Origin: Brachybacterium sp. FME24
GTDB lineage: Bacteria; Actinomycetota; Actinomycetes; Actinomycetales; Dermabacteraceae
Assembly (NCBI RefSeq): GCF_014897705.1
Contig: NZ_JABUXV010000002.1
Coordinates: 292,398-356,397, forward strand
Length of the DNA stretch: 64,000 nt
Direction: 5' to 3'
Below the pieces are notes generated by a model. The model worked only from the letters and a program-made list of their open reading frames with translations. It was not told the DNA's origin and ran no database searches. The translations under genes were made by a program, and so were the position numbers. Numbering within the stretch: position 1 is the stretch's first letter; every line of letters begins with the position of its first letter. Shown piece by piece: positions 23,499 to 31,619 of the stretch.

Positions 23499-24908
23499 TC
23501 AGTTGCGACTCGGATCGATCCGAATGAGGTCAGGGTCGAACTTCACGTGACCTGGGCGGATCGGCTCGATGGTCACCGTCACCAGCTCGTCCACGAGTAG
23601 CCGACGACGGTCCATGTCCCATGCATCCCACTTCCGCTCTACGGCTTCGCGGCGCTGCACGGTGCCAACGGGATCGGCAATGTCGACCATGAAGTCCGAC
23701 GTCTGCGACACTGACCGATCATGCAGTTCGGCGTCGATCTCGACGATGCGGGCCTTCACATCGTTGATCGCTTGCGTGATCTCGATAACGGGCTGACTGA
23801 CGTCGCTCAGCATGGGGCTCAGCTCGTTCACGCGTTCGATCAGGGCGTTGCGCTCCGTCAGTAGTGTCTCGCGGTCGACCCCGACGTCCTCCTTGGGTAC
23901 GACCAGGTCGTGCACGTCCCCCGCGGATAGTCTGGTGAGGACGGCTTCGGTCACCATCGCATCGACAGGCGTGCGCTGGCGCGAGAGGTGGAAGTGGTCG
24001 CCGCACCTGTAGGTGCCTACCCCTTGACTGTTGGTCCCAGAGACGAGCGTCGCGCCGCACTTCCCGCACAGCCCGACCGACGACAGCAGGTACTTCGGCT
24101 GATTGCCCTGCCTGGCCGCCCGCCTCACGTTGTCCTCCAGCTTCGCCAACGCTGCCCGCCATGTCTGTTCGGCGACGATAGGCGGGAACCGTTCATCCGT
24201 GACAGGGTGCAGCTCGCCCGTGGAGTACTTCTTGATGAAGCCTGCGTAGAGCGGGTTCCCGAGCAAGTAACGGACAGCGTCGGTGGAGAACTCGGATCCT
24301 CGGGCAGTGCGGTGACCGGCTGCGTTGAGGTCCTCGCGAATGCGGCGGATGGACAGCGACGGCTCGCCGAGAAAGGAGTCGAACGCCCTGCGGACCGCCT
24401 CCGCCTGATCAGGGACAACCTTGCCGTCCTTCGTCCAGCCGAACGGCGTCCAGGCCGAGGCAGGCAGGCCCTCTGCCCGTCGACGCGCATTCGACCTGAG
24501 CTGGCGCTCGGACTTCCGCCTTGTCTCGAACCTCGCGATGGACGCCAGCATCGTCGCCCTGAACTCGCCGTCAGCCGTGGACAGGTCGATTTCGCCGTCC
24601 AGCGTGACGATCTTGAGCCCGTGGTCGATCAGGGTGTTGAGATCCTTCGTGCTCCGAAGCAGTCGATCCACGTCCACTGCGACGACCATGTCGATGTGGC
24701 CCGCATCGGCGTCGCGAAGCATTCTCGCCCAGTCAGTCTTGGGACCGCGCGCCTTGGATGCGGACACTCCACTGTCCTCATAGACGTCGACGATCTTCCA
24801 ACCGCGTTCCTCGGCTCGACGTGCGATGACCTCCTTCTGAGTGCCGACCGACCAGCGCTCACCGGTGAAATCGACGGATGCTCGGACGTACGCCGCAACT
24901 TTAGTCAT
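23499..24908 (-). CDS. Large serine recombinase (element integrase)
   Basis: A 469-residue site-specific serine integrase that joins attP to attB. The catalytic domain begins AAYVRASVD, with the nucleophile Ser at residue 11, and contains the usual VVAVDVDRLLRSTKDL and STADGEFRATMLASIARFE motifs. Next come the recombinase domain (residues about 165-270, LLGNPLYAGFI) and a zinc ribbon (CGKCGATL ... YRCGDH, from about residue 280). A coiled coil follows (about 345-390) before a C-terminal strand-rich tail. Length is typical. The gene starts 24 bp from attR, the usual place for an integrase. Confidence 0.95.
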   Translation of the reverse strand: MTKVAAYVRASVDFTGERWSVGTQKEVIARRAEERGWKIVDVYEDSGVSASKARGPKTDWARMLRDADAGHIDMVVAVDVDRLLRSTKDLNTLIDHGLKIVTLDGEIDLSTADGEFRATMLASIARFETRRKSERQLRSNARRRAEGLPASAWTPFGWTKDGKVVPDQAEAVRRAFDSFLGEPSLSIRRIREDLNAAGHRTARGSEFSTDAVRYLLGNPLYAGFIKKYSTGELHPVTDERFPPIVAEQTWRAALAKLEDNVRRAARQGNQPKYLLSSVGLCGKCGATLVSGTNSQGVGTYRCGDHFHLSRQRTPVDAMVTEAVLTRLSAGDVHDLVVPKEDVGVDRETLLTERNALIERVNELSPMLSDVSQPVIEITQAINDVKARIVEIDAELHDRSVSQTSDFMVDIADPVGTVQRREAVERKWDAWDMDRRRLLVDELVTVTIEPIRPGHVKFDPDLIRIDPSRN

Positions 24909-24931
24909 AACTCCAAGGTTACAACTACGAG

Positions 24932-24939
24932 ATGCACTA
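24932..24939. repeat. attR core
   Basis: ATGCACTA at the right junction, one base different from attL. Reconstructed attP (right element end plus left element end) reads ATGCACTAGCGCAT at the core, an imperfect palindrome (12 of 14 positions symmetric), as expected for a site bound by two integrase subunits. Confidence 0.75.
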
Positions 24940-25756
24940 CGAGAACCCCCTCTATCTCGCCGAGGAGGCCGCCGCGCTGGATCTGATCGCGGACGGCCGG
25001 CTCGCGCTCGGCATCTCCCGGGGCAGCCCCGAGCCGGCCGAGCGCGGCTGGGAGGCCTTCGGGCACACCGGGTCGACCGACCCGCGCGGCGCCGACCTCG
25101 CCCGCGAGAAGTTCGACCTGTTCCTCCAGGCCATCCAGGGCGAGCCGATGGCCCGCGCCGCCGACCGCCCCTACGGCGCCCCCGTCGCCCCGGGCGCCGA
25201 GCTGCGCATCGAGCCCCACTCCCCGGACCTCATCCGCCATCTCTGGTGGGGCGCGGGATCACGGGAGAGTGCGGAGAACGTCGGCCGACAGGGACTGAAC
25301 CTCATGAGCTCGACCCTGCTCACCGAGGCCACCGGAGCGCAGTTCGCCGACCTCCAGGCCGAGCAGATCGATCGCTTCCGCACCGCATTCCGCGAGGCCG
25401 GGCACACCCACACACCGCGCGTCGCCGTCTCCCGCAGCGTGTTCCCGATCGTCACCGAGCAGGACCGTCAGCTGTTCGGGCTGCGCCCGGGAGAGGGTGC
25501 CGACCAGATCGGCATCATCGACGGCCACCGCTCGACATTCGGGCGCACCTTCACCGGAGAGCCGGACCAGCTGATCGAGCAGTTGAAGGCCGACGCCGCA
25601 GTCATGAGCGCCGACACCGTCATGCTCACGATCCCCTCGCAGGCCGGCGTCGACCTGAACCTGCACATCCTGGAGAGCTTCGCGCAGCATGTGGCCCCGT
25701 CACTGGGGTGGAAGCCGAACACGGAGGGCCCTGTCCAGGGCGAGCCGATCCCCTGA
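24932..25756 (+). pseudogene. LLM-class flavin-dependent monooxygenase, 3' fragment
   Basis: The remaining 272 residues of the split luciferase-like monooxygenase, true host sequence from 24940 (YENPLYLAEEAAALDLIADGRLALGISRG, onwards to the VSRSVFPIV and HILESFAQHVAPSLGW regions). The ATG at 24932 is created by the element end and would give a protein lacking the first strands and helices of the TIM barrel; it has no convincing ribosome site, so a functional product is unlikely. Family members use reduced flavin; the substrate is unknown. Confidence 0.92.
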
Positions 25757-25776
25757 GCGCCCCGTAGCCTCGGGGA

Positions 25777-26724
25777 ATGCTCCGCATCGCCACCGCCAAC
25801 ATCAACGGGATCCGTGCCACGCACCGCCGGGGGTTCGGCGACTGGCTGGCCGGGCGCGGCTGCGACGTCGTCGCGCTGCAGGAGGTCCGGGCGCAGGCGG
25901 ACAAACTCCCCTCGGGAGCGTTCGGCGACTATCACGTCGCTCTCGACACCGGGTCGCTTCCCGGGCGCAACGGCGTCGCGGTGCTCACGCGGCACGCCCC
26001 GGCCGCGGTCCGGACGTGGAGTGGAACCGCGCTGGTCGGCGCCGCGGAGGTAAGGGCCGGTGCCTCGGGCGGCATGGTCGAGACCCTCGAGCGCGTCCCC
26101 GCACCCGATCACGTCCCGCTCGCGCGGGGCCTGCGCGGATTCGCCGCCGAGGGCCGCTATCTCGAGGTCGACCTCGCGGACGCGCCGGTCACCATCGCCT
26201 GCCTCTACCTGCCCAAGGGCGGGCTGCCCGCTGAACTGCAGCGCCCGGAACGGATGCGCGAAGCGCCCGACGGAGGCGCACGCTACGCCCGAAAGATGGG
26301 CTTCATGGCGGCATTCTCGCGTTATCTCGTCCGGACCCGGCGCGCGGCCGCGGCAGCGGGCCGCGAGTTCCTGCTCATGGGCGACCTGAATATCGCGCAC
26401 ACGCGACAGGACCTCGCGGCGTGGCGCCGCAACCAGAACAATGACGGGTTCCTCCCGGAGGAGCGCGAGTGGTTCGGGCAGCAGCTCTCCCCGCGCACGC
26501 TCGTCGACGTCGTGCGCCTCCTGCATCGTGACGAAGACGGCCCCTACTCGTGGTGGTCGTGGCTCGGGCAGTCGTTCGCCAAGGACGCCGGTTGGCGCCT
26601 CGACTACCACCTCGCGACGCCGCGCCTTGCGCGCAGTGCGGTCCGCGGGGAGGTCGATCGGGAGTTCCGCGGCGAGCGGCTCTCCGATCATTCGCCGGTC
26701 GTCGTCGACTACGACTGGCGGTGA
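25777..26724 (+). CDS. xthA: Exodeoxyribonuclease III
   Basis: A 315-residue Mg-dependent AP endonuclease/3'-5' exonuclease of base excision repair. All ExoIII signatures are in order: TANINGIRA at residues 6-14, LQEVRAQ (metal-binding Glu), GRNGVAVL, ACLYLPKGG, LMGDLNIAH (catalytic Asp and Asn) and SDHSPVVVDY with the catalytic Asp-His at the C-terminus. It is somewhat longer than the 270-residue E. coli enzyme, with an insertion around residues 90-130 (EVRAGASGGMVETLERVPAPD). It starts 20 bp after the monooxygenase gene, so the element may affect its expression. Confidence 0.93.
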   Translation: MLRIATANINGIRATHRRGFGDWLAGRGCDVVALQEVRAQADKLPSGAFGDYHVALDTGSLPGRNGVAVLTRHAPAAVRTWSGTALVGAAEVRAGASGGMVETLERVPAPDHVPLARGLRGFAAEGRYLEVDLADAPVTIACLYLPKGGLPAELQRPERMREAPDGGARYARKMGFMAAFSRYLVRTRRAAAAAGREFLLMGDLNIAHTRQDLAAWRRNQNNDGFLPEEREWFGQQLSPRTLVDVVRLLHRDEDGPYSWWSWLGQSFAKDAGWRLDYHLATPRLARSAVRGEVDREFRGERLSDHSPVVVDYDWR

Positions 26725-26870
26725 CCACGCACCGGGTCGACCATGTCGCCGTCGTGAACGACGGCCGCCGTGACGGTGGACAGTCGATGACGGTGTCCTC
26801 GAGGACGTGCATACCGCCGGATGTGCCCTGTTGTCGGTGGTGAGGATGGAAATCCCCTCTCCACGACAGG

Positions 26871-28532
26871 ATGACCATGAGCGATCTCTCCGGTGGCCTT
26901 CTCGGCCAGGAGCCTCATCAGCCCACCCGCTTCATCGCCCCTGACCGGCGGGCGAACCTCGCCCGGCAGCGTCGGCTGAGCCGCCGTACCTTCACCGGCG
27001 TGAGCCTGACCGCGCTCAGCACGGTCGGAGTCCTGGGGGTGGGGGCACTGCCCGCCGTGGCCGACGGCACCTGGCGGCAGCAGGACCCGTTCACCCTCGG
27101 CATCGCCTCGGGAGACCCCACCAGCAGCGGCATCGTGCTGTGGACGCGGCTCGCGGTGGACCCGCACGTCCTCGACGGCCGCGGCGGCATGCCCGGCACA
27201 CCGGTGGAGGTGCGCTGGGAGCTCGCGACCGACGAGCGGTTCCGCTCGATCCTGCGGCGCGGCACGGAGACCGCCCTCCCGGAGGAGGCGCACAGCGTGC
27301 ACGTCGAGCTCGAGGACCTCCCCGCTGGAACCGAGTTCTACTACCGCTTCCGCACCGGCCGCCACGTCTCCCCCGTCGGCCGCACCCTGACCACCCCGGC
27401 CGAGGGCGACACCCGGAACCTGCGGATGGTTCACCTGTCCTGCTCGCACTGGGAGGGCGGCTGGTTCACCGCGTACCGGCGCGCCGCCGAGGACCGGCCC
27501 GATCTGGTGTTCGGGCTCGGCGACTACATCTATGAGGGCGGGCCCGGCACTGGGAAGATCCGCACGCACCCGCACAAGCTGTGCACCACGCTGGAGGACT
27601 ACCGCCTGCGGTACGCGACCTACAAGACCGATCCCGACCTGCAGCTGCTGCACGCGACGGCGCCATGGATCGTGACCTGGGACGACCACGAGATCCAGAA
27701 CAACTGGGCCGGCGAGTACCCCACGGACGGCGTGCCGACCGACGCGTGGGTGGCGCGCAAGACGGCCGCCGAGCAGGCGTACTACGAGAACATGCCGCTG
27801 CGCCGCACGAGCGCCCCGGTGGGTTCCTCGATACAGCTGTTCCGTCGGCTGAGCTGGGGAGACCTCGCCACCTTCCACGTCCTCGACACCCGGCAGTACC
27901 GGGACCTGCAGGCGTGCCACGACGGCGGGAAGACCTGGTGGTTCTACGACTGCGAGGAGCAGGCCGACCCCTCACGCACCCTGCTCGGCGACCGTCAGGA
28001 GAAGTGGCTGCTGGACGGGATGGGCGAGTCGACGTCGACCTGGCAGCTCTTCGCGCAGAGCGTCTTCTTCGCCAAGCGCGATGGCGCCGAGGGGCCAGAG
28101 GTGACCGCCAGTTCGGACGGCTGGGACGGGTACCGCGGCGACCGCGACACTCTGGTGGACAGCTGGGCGGAGCGGGGCGCGGTGAACCCCGTGGTGCTCA
28201 CCGGCGACGTGCACGTGCACTACGCCAACGAGCTGAAGGCCGATTTCGATGACCCCGCCTCGACGACCCTCGGAGTGGAGCTGGTCGCAACCTCGATCAC
28301 CTCCGGCGGCGACGGCAGCGATACGGTCAGCAACGAGGAGACGATCTACGCCGAGAACCCTCACATCAAGTACATCCGGGGCCGGCGAGGATATGTGCTC
28401 TCGGAGTACTCGTCCGAGGAGCTGCGCGTGGATTTCAAGACCATTTCGGCGGTCAGCACGCCGGATGCCCCGGTGTCGATCGACAGGACGTACGTCGTCC
28501 CTGCCGGGGAGCCCGCCCTGCACGAGGCCTGA
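26871..28532 (+). CDS. phoD: Tat-exported alkaline phosphatase D
   Basis: A 553-residue secreted phosphomono/diesterase of the PhoD family (Fe/Ca-dependent). The Tat signal is at residues 33-62 (SRRTFTGVSLTAL, then hydrophobic and Ala-x-Ala-like cleavage AVADG). An N-terminal Ig-like domain comes next (FTLGIASGDPTSSGIVLWTRL), followed by the metallophosphatase core (VHLSCSH, GLGDYIYEGGPG, WDDHEIQNNW, LTGDVHVHYA). An ATG six bases downstream (26877) has the better ribosome-site spacing and is an equal candidate start. It is likely part of phosphate scavenging; no Pho box was identified with confidence. Confidence 0.93.
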   Translation: MTMSDLSGGLLGQEPHQPTRFIAPDRRANLARQRRLSRRTFTGVSLTALSTVGVLGVGALPAVADGTWRQQDPFTLGIASGDPTSSGIVLWTRLAVDPHVLDGRGGMPGTPVEVRWELATDERFRSILRRGTETALPEEAHSVHVELEDLPAGTEFYYRFRTGRHVSPVGRTLTTPAEGDTRNLRMVHLSCSHWEGGWFTAYRRAAEDRPDLVFGLGDYIYEGGPGTGKIRTHPHKLCTTLEDYRLRYATYKTDPDLQLLHATAPWIVTWDDHEIQNNWAGEYPTDGVPTDAWVARKTAAEQAYYENMPLRRTSAPVGSSIQLFRRLSWGDLATFHVLDTRQYRDLQACHDGGKTWWFYDCEEQADPSRTLLGDRQEKWLLDGMGESTSTWQLFAQSVFFAKRDGAEGPEVTASSDGWDGYRGDRDTLVDSWAERGAVNPVVLTGDVHVHYANELKADFDDPASTTLGVELVATSITSGGDGSDTVSNEETIYAENPHIKYIRGRRGYVLSEYSSEELRVDFKTISAVSTPDAPVSIDRTYVVPAGEPALHEA

Positions 28533-28568
28533 CGAACAGTCCCGCCCACCACCTGGACAAGGCGGAGT

Positions 28569-28598
28569 GGGGGCACCCGCGCAGCGGCGGGTGCCCCC
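28569..28598. terminator. Bidirectional terminator-like hairpin between phoD and AKR gene
   Basis: GGGGGCACCCGC and GCGGGTGCCCCC form a perfect 12-bp stem with the 6-base loop GCAGCG. It sits between two convergent genes (phoD ends 28532, the reductase ends 28712). There is no T-run. Confidence 0.6.
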
Positions 28599-28711
28599 GA
28601 GAGCGGTGCGGCAGCGTCGGGTGCAGAGCCCGAGCCGTGGCGCACGTGCTTCACAGCGCTCGGGGTCGCTGTGGAGCACTCGTGACCGCGCCCGAGACGT
28701 CGACGACGCTC

Positions 28712-29731
28712 TCAGCGTCGTCGAAGCGCCGGATCCAGCAGTGCGGGCGGTGCGTCGTTCTTCTCGGCCGGGGCGAGATCGACCCCAGGGGGCACGATCG
28801 CATCGATCGCATCGAGAACCTCGGGCGACACGATGGTGTCGGCGGCGGCGAGCTGCGAGTCGAGGTGCTCCAGGGTGCGCGGTCCGATGATCGCTGCTGT
28901 GACGGCCCGGTGCGCGGTGACGAAGCCGAGGGCGAGCTGGATCATGGTCAGGCCGGCATCGTCGGCGAGCGCCGCAAGCTGCTCGACGGCATCGAGCTTG
29001 GCGCGATTCTCGGGGACGGAGAGGTCGAAGCGCGGTTGCATGAACGTCGAGCGGCTGGTGGTGATCTCCTGGCCCTCGCGTACGGCGCCGGAGAGCCATC
29101 CCGAGGCCAGCGGGCTCCAGGCGAGCACTCCGAGGCCGTGCTCCTCGGTGGCGGGCAGCACGTGGCTTTCGATCCCGCGCTGGAGGATGGAGTAGCCCGG
29201 CTGTTCGGTGACGTAGCGGCCGAGCCGGCGGTCCCGTGCGACCCACTGCGACTGCACGATCCGGTGGGCGGGGAAGGTGGAGCTGCCGAAGTAGCGGATC
29301 TTCCCGGCGCGCTGCAGGTCCGTCAGTGCCGACAGGGTCTCCTCGTCACTGGTGTTCGGGTCCCACCGGTGCATCTGGTACAGGTCGATGTGGTCCACGT
29401 CGAGTCGGCGAAGGCTGTCCTCCAGGGCCGTGGTCAACCAGCGGCGTGAGCTGCCGCGGCGATTGCGCTCATCGCCCATGGGGAGAGTCGCCTTGGTCGC
29501 GAGAACGACGTCATCGCGGCGACCCGCGATGGCCTTGCCGACCATCTCCTCCGACTGCCCGCCGCTGTACGCGTCGGCCGTGTCGATGAGGTTGATCCCC
29601 GCATCGAGCGCGGAACCGATGATCGACGTGACGTCCTCCTGACTCGTCCGGCCGATCATGCCGAAGTTCATCGCGCCGAGCGCGAGGGTGCTGATCTGGA
29701 CGCCGGTGCGTCCCAGGGTGCGGTACTGCAT
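28712..29731 (-). CDS. Aldo/keto reductase
   Basis: A 339-residue NADPH-dependent oxidoreductase with a TIM barrel. The catalytic tetrad is visible: Asp in NLIDTADAY, Tyr in the same motif, Lys in VLATKATL and His in LYQMHRWDP. The cofactor-binding end (ALGFVTAHRAVTAAIIGPRT) is present. The ATG at 29731 gives the standard MQYRTLGRTG start and has GAAGG upstream; longer forms would cross the operator region. It is divergent from a TetR gene with two inverted repeats between them, a common arrangement for an inducible reductase. Confidence 0.93.
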   Translation of the reverse strand: MQYRTLGRTGVQISTLALGAMNFGMIGRTSQEDVTSIIGSALDAGINLIDTADAYSGGQSEEMVGKAIAGRRDDVVLATKATLPMGDERNRRGSSRRWLTTALEDSLRRLDVDHIDLYQMHRWDPNTSDEETLSALTDLQRAGKIRYFGSSTFPAHRIVQSQWVARDRRLGRYVTEQPGYSILQRGIESHVLPATEEHGLGVLAWSPLASGWLSGAVREGQEITTSRSTFMQPRFDLSVPENRAKLDAVEQLAALADDAGLTMIQLALGFVTAHRAVTAAIIGPRTLEHLDSQLAAADTIVSPEVLDAIDAIVPPGVDLAPAEKNDAPPALLDPALRRR

Positions 29732-29799
29732 GAGTGGTGGTGACCTTCCGTCGGGCTGGTGCGCTTCGGTCGAGCGCGCATCCTCTGGCATGATTGAAC

Positions 29800-29841
29800 C
29801 GGAGCGGCGCTCCGCATCGACTATACGGAGCGCTGTTCCGT
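29800..29841. promoter_or_regulatory. Two TetR-type operators between AKR and TetR genes
   Basis: CGGAGCGGCGCTCCG (29800-29814) and ACGGAGCGCTGTTCCGT (29825-29841) are two near-perfect inverted repeats sharing the arms CGGAGCG and TCCG, with centres 26 bp apart. They fill the space between the divergent starts at 29731 and 29869. They are the expected binding sites for the adjacent TetR protein. Confidence 0.65.
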
Positions 29842-29868
29842 TTGGCAATACCGTCGTCAGGAGATCGT

Positions 29869-30456
29869 GTGGACACCAGTGAGAAGCAGCCCGTGCGCGC
29901 GAAGCGCGCCGATGCTCGACGGAACGAGAAGACGCTGCTCGATGCGGCCGCGGCCACATTCGTCGCCTCGGGGGTCGATGCGCCGGTTCGCGAGATCGCG
30001 GCGAAGGCGGGCGTGGGGATGGGGACCATCTATCGCCACTTCCCGACCCGTGCGGACATCATCGTGGCCGTCTATCGCCATCAGGTCGACGCGTGCGCCG
30101 ACGCCGGCCCGGCCCTCCTGGCGGACAGCACGTCGCCGCACACTGCCCTCGCGCGCTGGCTCGACATGTTCGTCGACTTCCTCGTCACCAAGCACGGGCT
30201 CGCCGCGGCCCTGCGGAACGACCAGACGGGCTTCGAGACGCTGCATGCCTACTTCGTCGAACGCCTCGTGCCGGTGTGCGCCGAGCTGCTCGACGCCGCG
30301 ATCGCCGCCGGCGAGATCAGAGCGGACATCGGTGCGTACGAGCTGATGCGCGGCATCGGCAACCTCTGCATCTTCGCCGACCAGGACCCTCACTACGACG
30401 CACGACGACTCACGGGCCTGCTCGTCACCGGCCTGCTCCTCGCACGCACGGCCTGA
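29869..30456 (+). CDS. TetR/AcrR family transcriptional regulator
   Basis: A 195-residue TetR repressor. The HTH is at about residues 35-60 (VREIAAKAGVGMGTIYRHF), a near-consensus sequence. The C-terminal domain resembles the SbtR-like/TetR_C_33 group. I chose the GTG at 29869 because CAGGAG lies 8 bases upstream and the protein begins with the usual short basic tail; an in-frame ATG at 29794 would include the operators. It is divergent from the aldo/keto reductase, its likely target. Confidence 0.88.
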   Translation: MDTSEKQPVRAKRADARRNEKTLLDAAAATFVASGVDAPVREIAAKAGVGMGTIYRHFPTRADIIVAVYRHQVDACADAGPALLADSTSPHTALARWLDMFVDFLVTKHGLAAALRNDQTGFETLHAYFVERLVPVCAELLDAAIAAGEIRADIGAYELMRGIGNLCIFADQDPHYDARRLTGLLVTGLLLARTA

Positions 30457-30653
30457 CCTCGCGGGCGAACCACTCCCACGTCCCTGACCTGCACGGGAGC
30501 CAACCCGACGGAGCCGAAGGGCGAGGCCTCCGCGCGCAGCGGCGCCGCAGAGATCACCCCTGCTTCCCCTCGCGGAACGAGGAGCTGTCGCGTAGAGTTC
30601 GAGACCGTGAGCGCCGGTCGGAGCGCTCGCCCCGCACCGCTCACGGAGGATCG

Positions 30654-31619
30654 ATGCCCGCGCCGCAGCCCGCCGCCGTACCGGCCGCGCCTGCCGCACC
30701 CCTCCCGGCGAGTCCCCCTTCCACCGCCACCGGCACCGCGGCCTCCCGCCGCCTGCTGCATCCCGAGGTCGGGACCCGTCCCATGACCCTGTGGGGCAGT
30801 TCCTCGATGAGTTCCGAGGGAGGCGTGGAGAGCACTCCGCGGCCGATCCGGATCCACGAGCACCTGTCGCTGTCCGCGGCCCCGGCGACGATCCATGGCT
30901 TCGGGGTCGGCGCCACGCAGTCCGCGCACACCCTGCTCATGCGCGGCCTGGACACCCCGCGCCTCACCGTCGTCGGCCCGCCGAGGGAGGGAACCTCCCG
31001 CGTGGAGGTGACGCTGGATTCCGGGCTCGGTCCGCGCGGTCCGATCCGCATCCCCGGCGCCGTCGACGGCACTGCCGGCATCCTCGACGGCTCGAGCGGC
31101 ACCTGGTCCTTCACGCCCGAGGACGCGACCCTCACGATCGACCACGGGATCTTCACCTCCGCTCTGGCCGAGATCGCGACGGACTCCCGCCAGGTGCTGT
31201 GGATGGGCAAGAACAACATCCTCGACGTCACGGGCGCCCTGCACGACACCCAGCGCATGTGGGATGCCGCAGCCACACCGGAGGCGGACACACTGGTGCT
31301 GGGTCAGTGGTGCACCGAGTTCGACGAGACGGGTTCTGCCACCGGGGACGCCGTGGCGACCGTCAACGCCGAGCAGTCCCGTCGGTACGGCGACCATTTC
31401 CTGGACATCCAGGAGCTGCTGACCGGCCAGGAGGGGCTGCACTGCTCACCGCTGGCCCCGCTCGCGCTGCTCGACCAGGCCACCACGCAGGACGCGCTGG
31501 GCCGAGGCGTCGTGCCTCCCCTGCTCATCGCCTCGGACCGCATCCACCTCAACGGCTGGGGAAATCTGGCTGTCAGCTGGGCGATCGTGCGTCGCATGAG
31601 GGAGCTGCAGTGGCTCTGA
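30654..31619 (+). CDS. SGNH/GDSL-type hydrolase
   Basis: A 321-residue esterase-like protein. All four SGNH blocks can be placed: Ser in TLWGSSSMS (about residue 47), Gly in HGFGVGATQS, Asn in LWMGKNNILD, and Asp-His in ASDRIHLNGWGN near the C-terminus. No clear signal peptide; the N-terminal 40 residues are Ala/Pro-rich. A strong ribosome site (GGAGG) precedes the ATG. The last codons overlap the GTG start of the next gene, an anchored S-layer-like protein, so the two are probably made together. The substrate may be a cell-envelope ester (inference). Confidence 0.78.
   Translation: MPAPQPAAVPAAPAAPLPASPPSTATGTAASRRLLHPEVGTRPMTLWGSSSMSSEGGVESTPRPIRIHEHLSLSAAPATIHGFGVGATQSAHTLLMRGLDTPRLTVVGPPREGTSRVEVTLDSGLGPRGPIRIPGAVDGTAGILDGSSGTWSFTPEDATLTIDHGIFTSALAEIATDSRQVLWMGKNNILDVTGALHDTQRMWDAAATPEADTLVLGQWCTEFDETGSATGDAVATVNAEQSRRYGDHFLDIQELLTGQEGLHCSPLAPLALLDQATTQDALGRGVVPPLLIASDRIHLNGWGNLAVSWAIVRRMRELQWL

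Larger units (their letters stand above)
18190..24939 (-). mobile_element. Integrative mobilizable element of about 6.75 kb with serine integrase
   Basis: The element interrupts an LLM monooxygenase gene. From right to left it holds a large serine integrase, three small ORFs, a rolling-circle Rep with SF3 helicase, MobC, a MOBP relaxase, a nested coiled-coil membrane protein and a GNAT acetyltransferase. It has no type IV secretion genes, so it should be mobilizable in trans rather than self-transmissible. It is flanked by ATGCGCTA (18182-18189) and ATGCACTA (24932-24939). GC content looks lower than in the flanks. The right boundary is placed at the attachment core; the exact cut within CTA is not resolved. 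Confidence 0.9.

Noticed and set aside
24932..25756. Intact shortened oxidoreductase gene starting at the attR ATG
   Set aside because: The start codon comes from the element end, lacks a ribosome site and removes the first part of the TIM barrel; better explained as the 3' half of a split gene.
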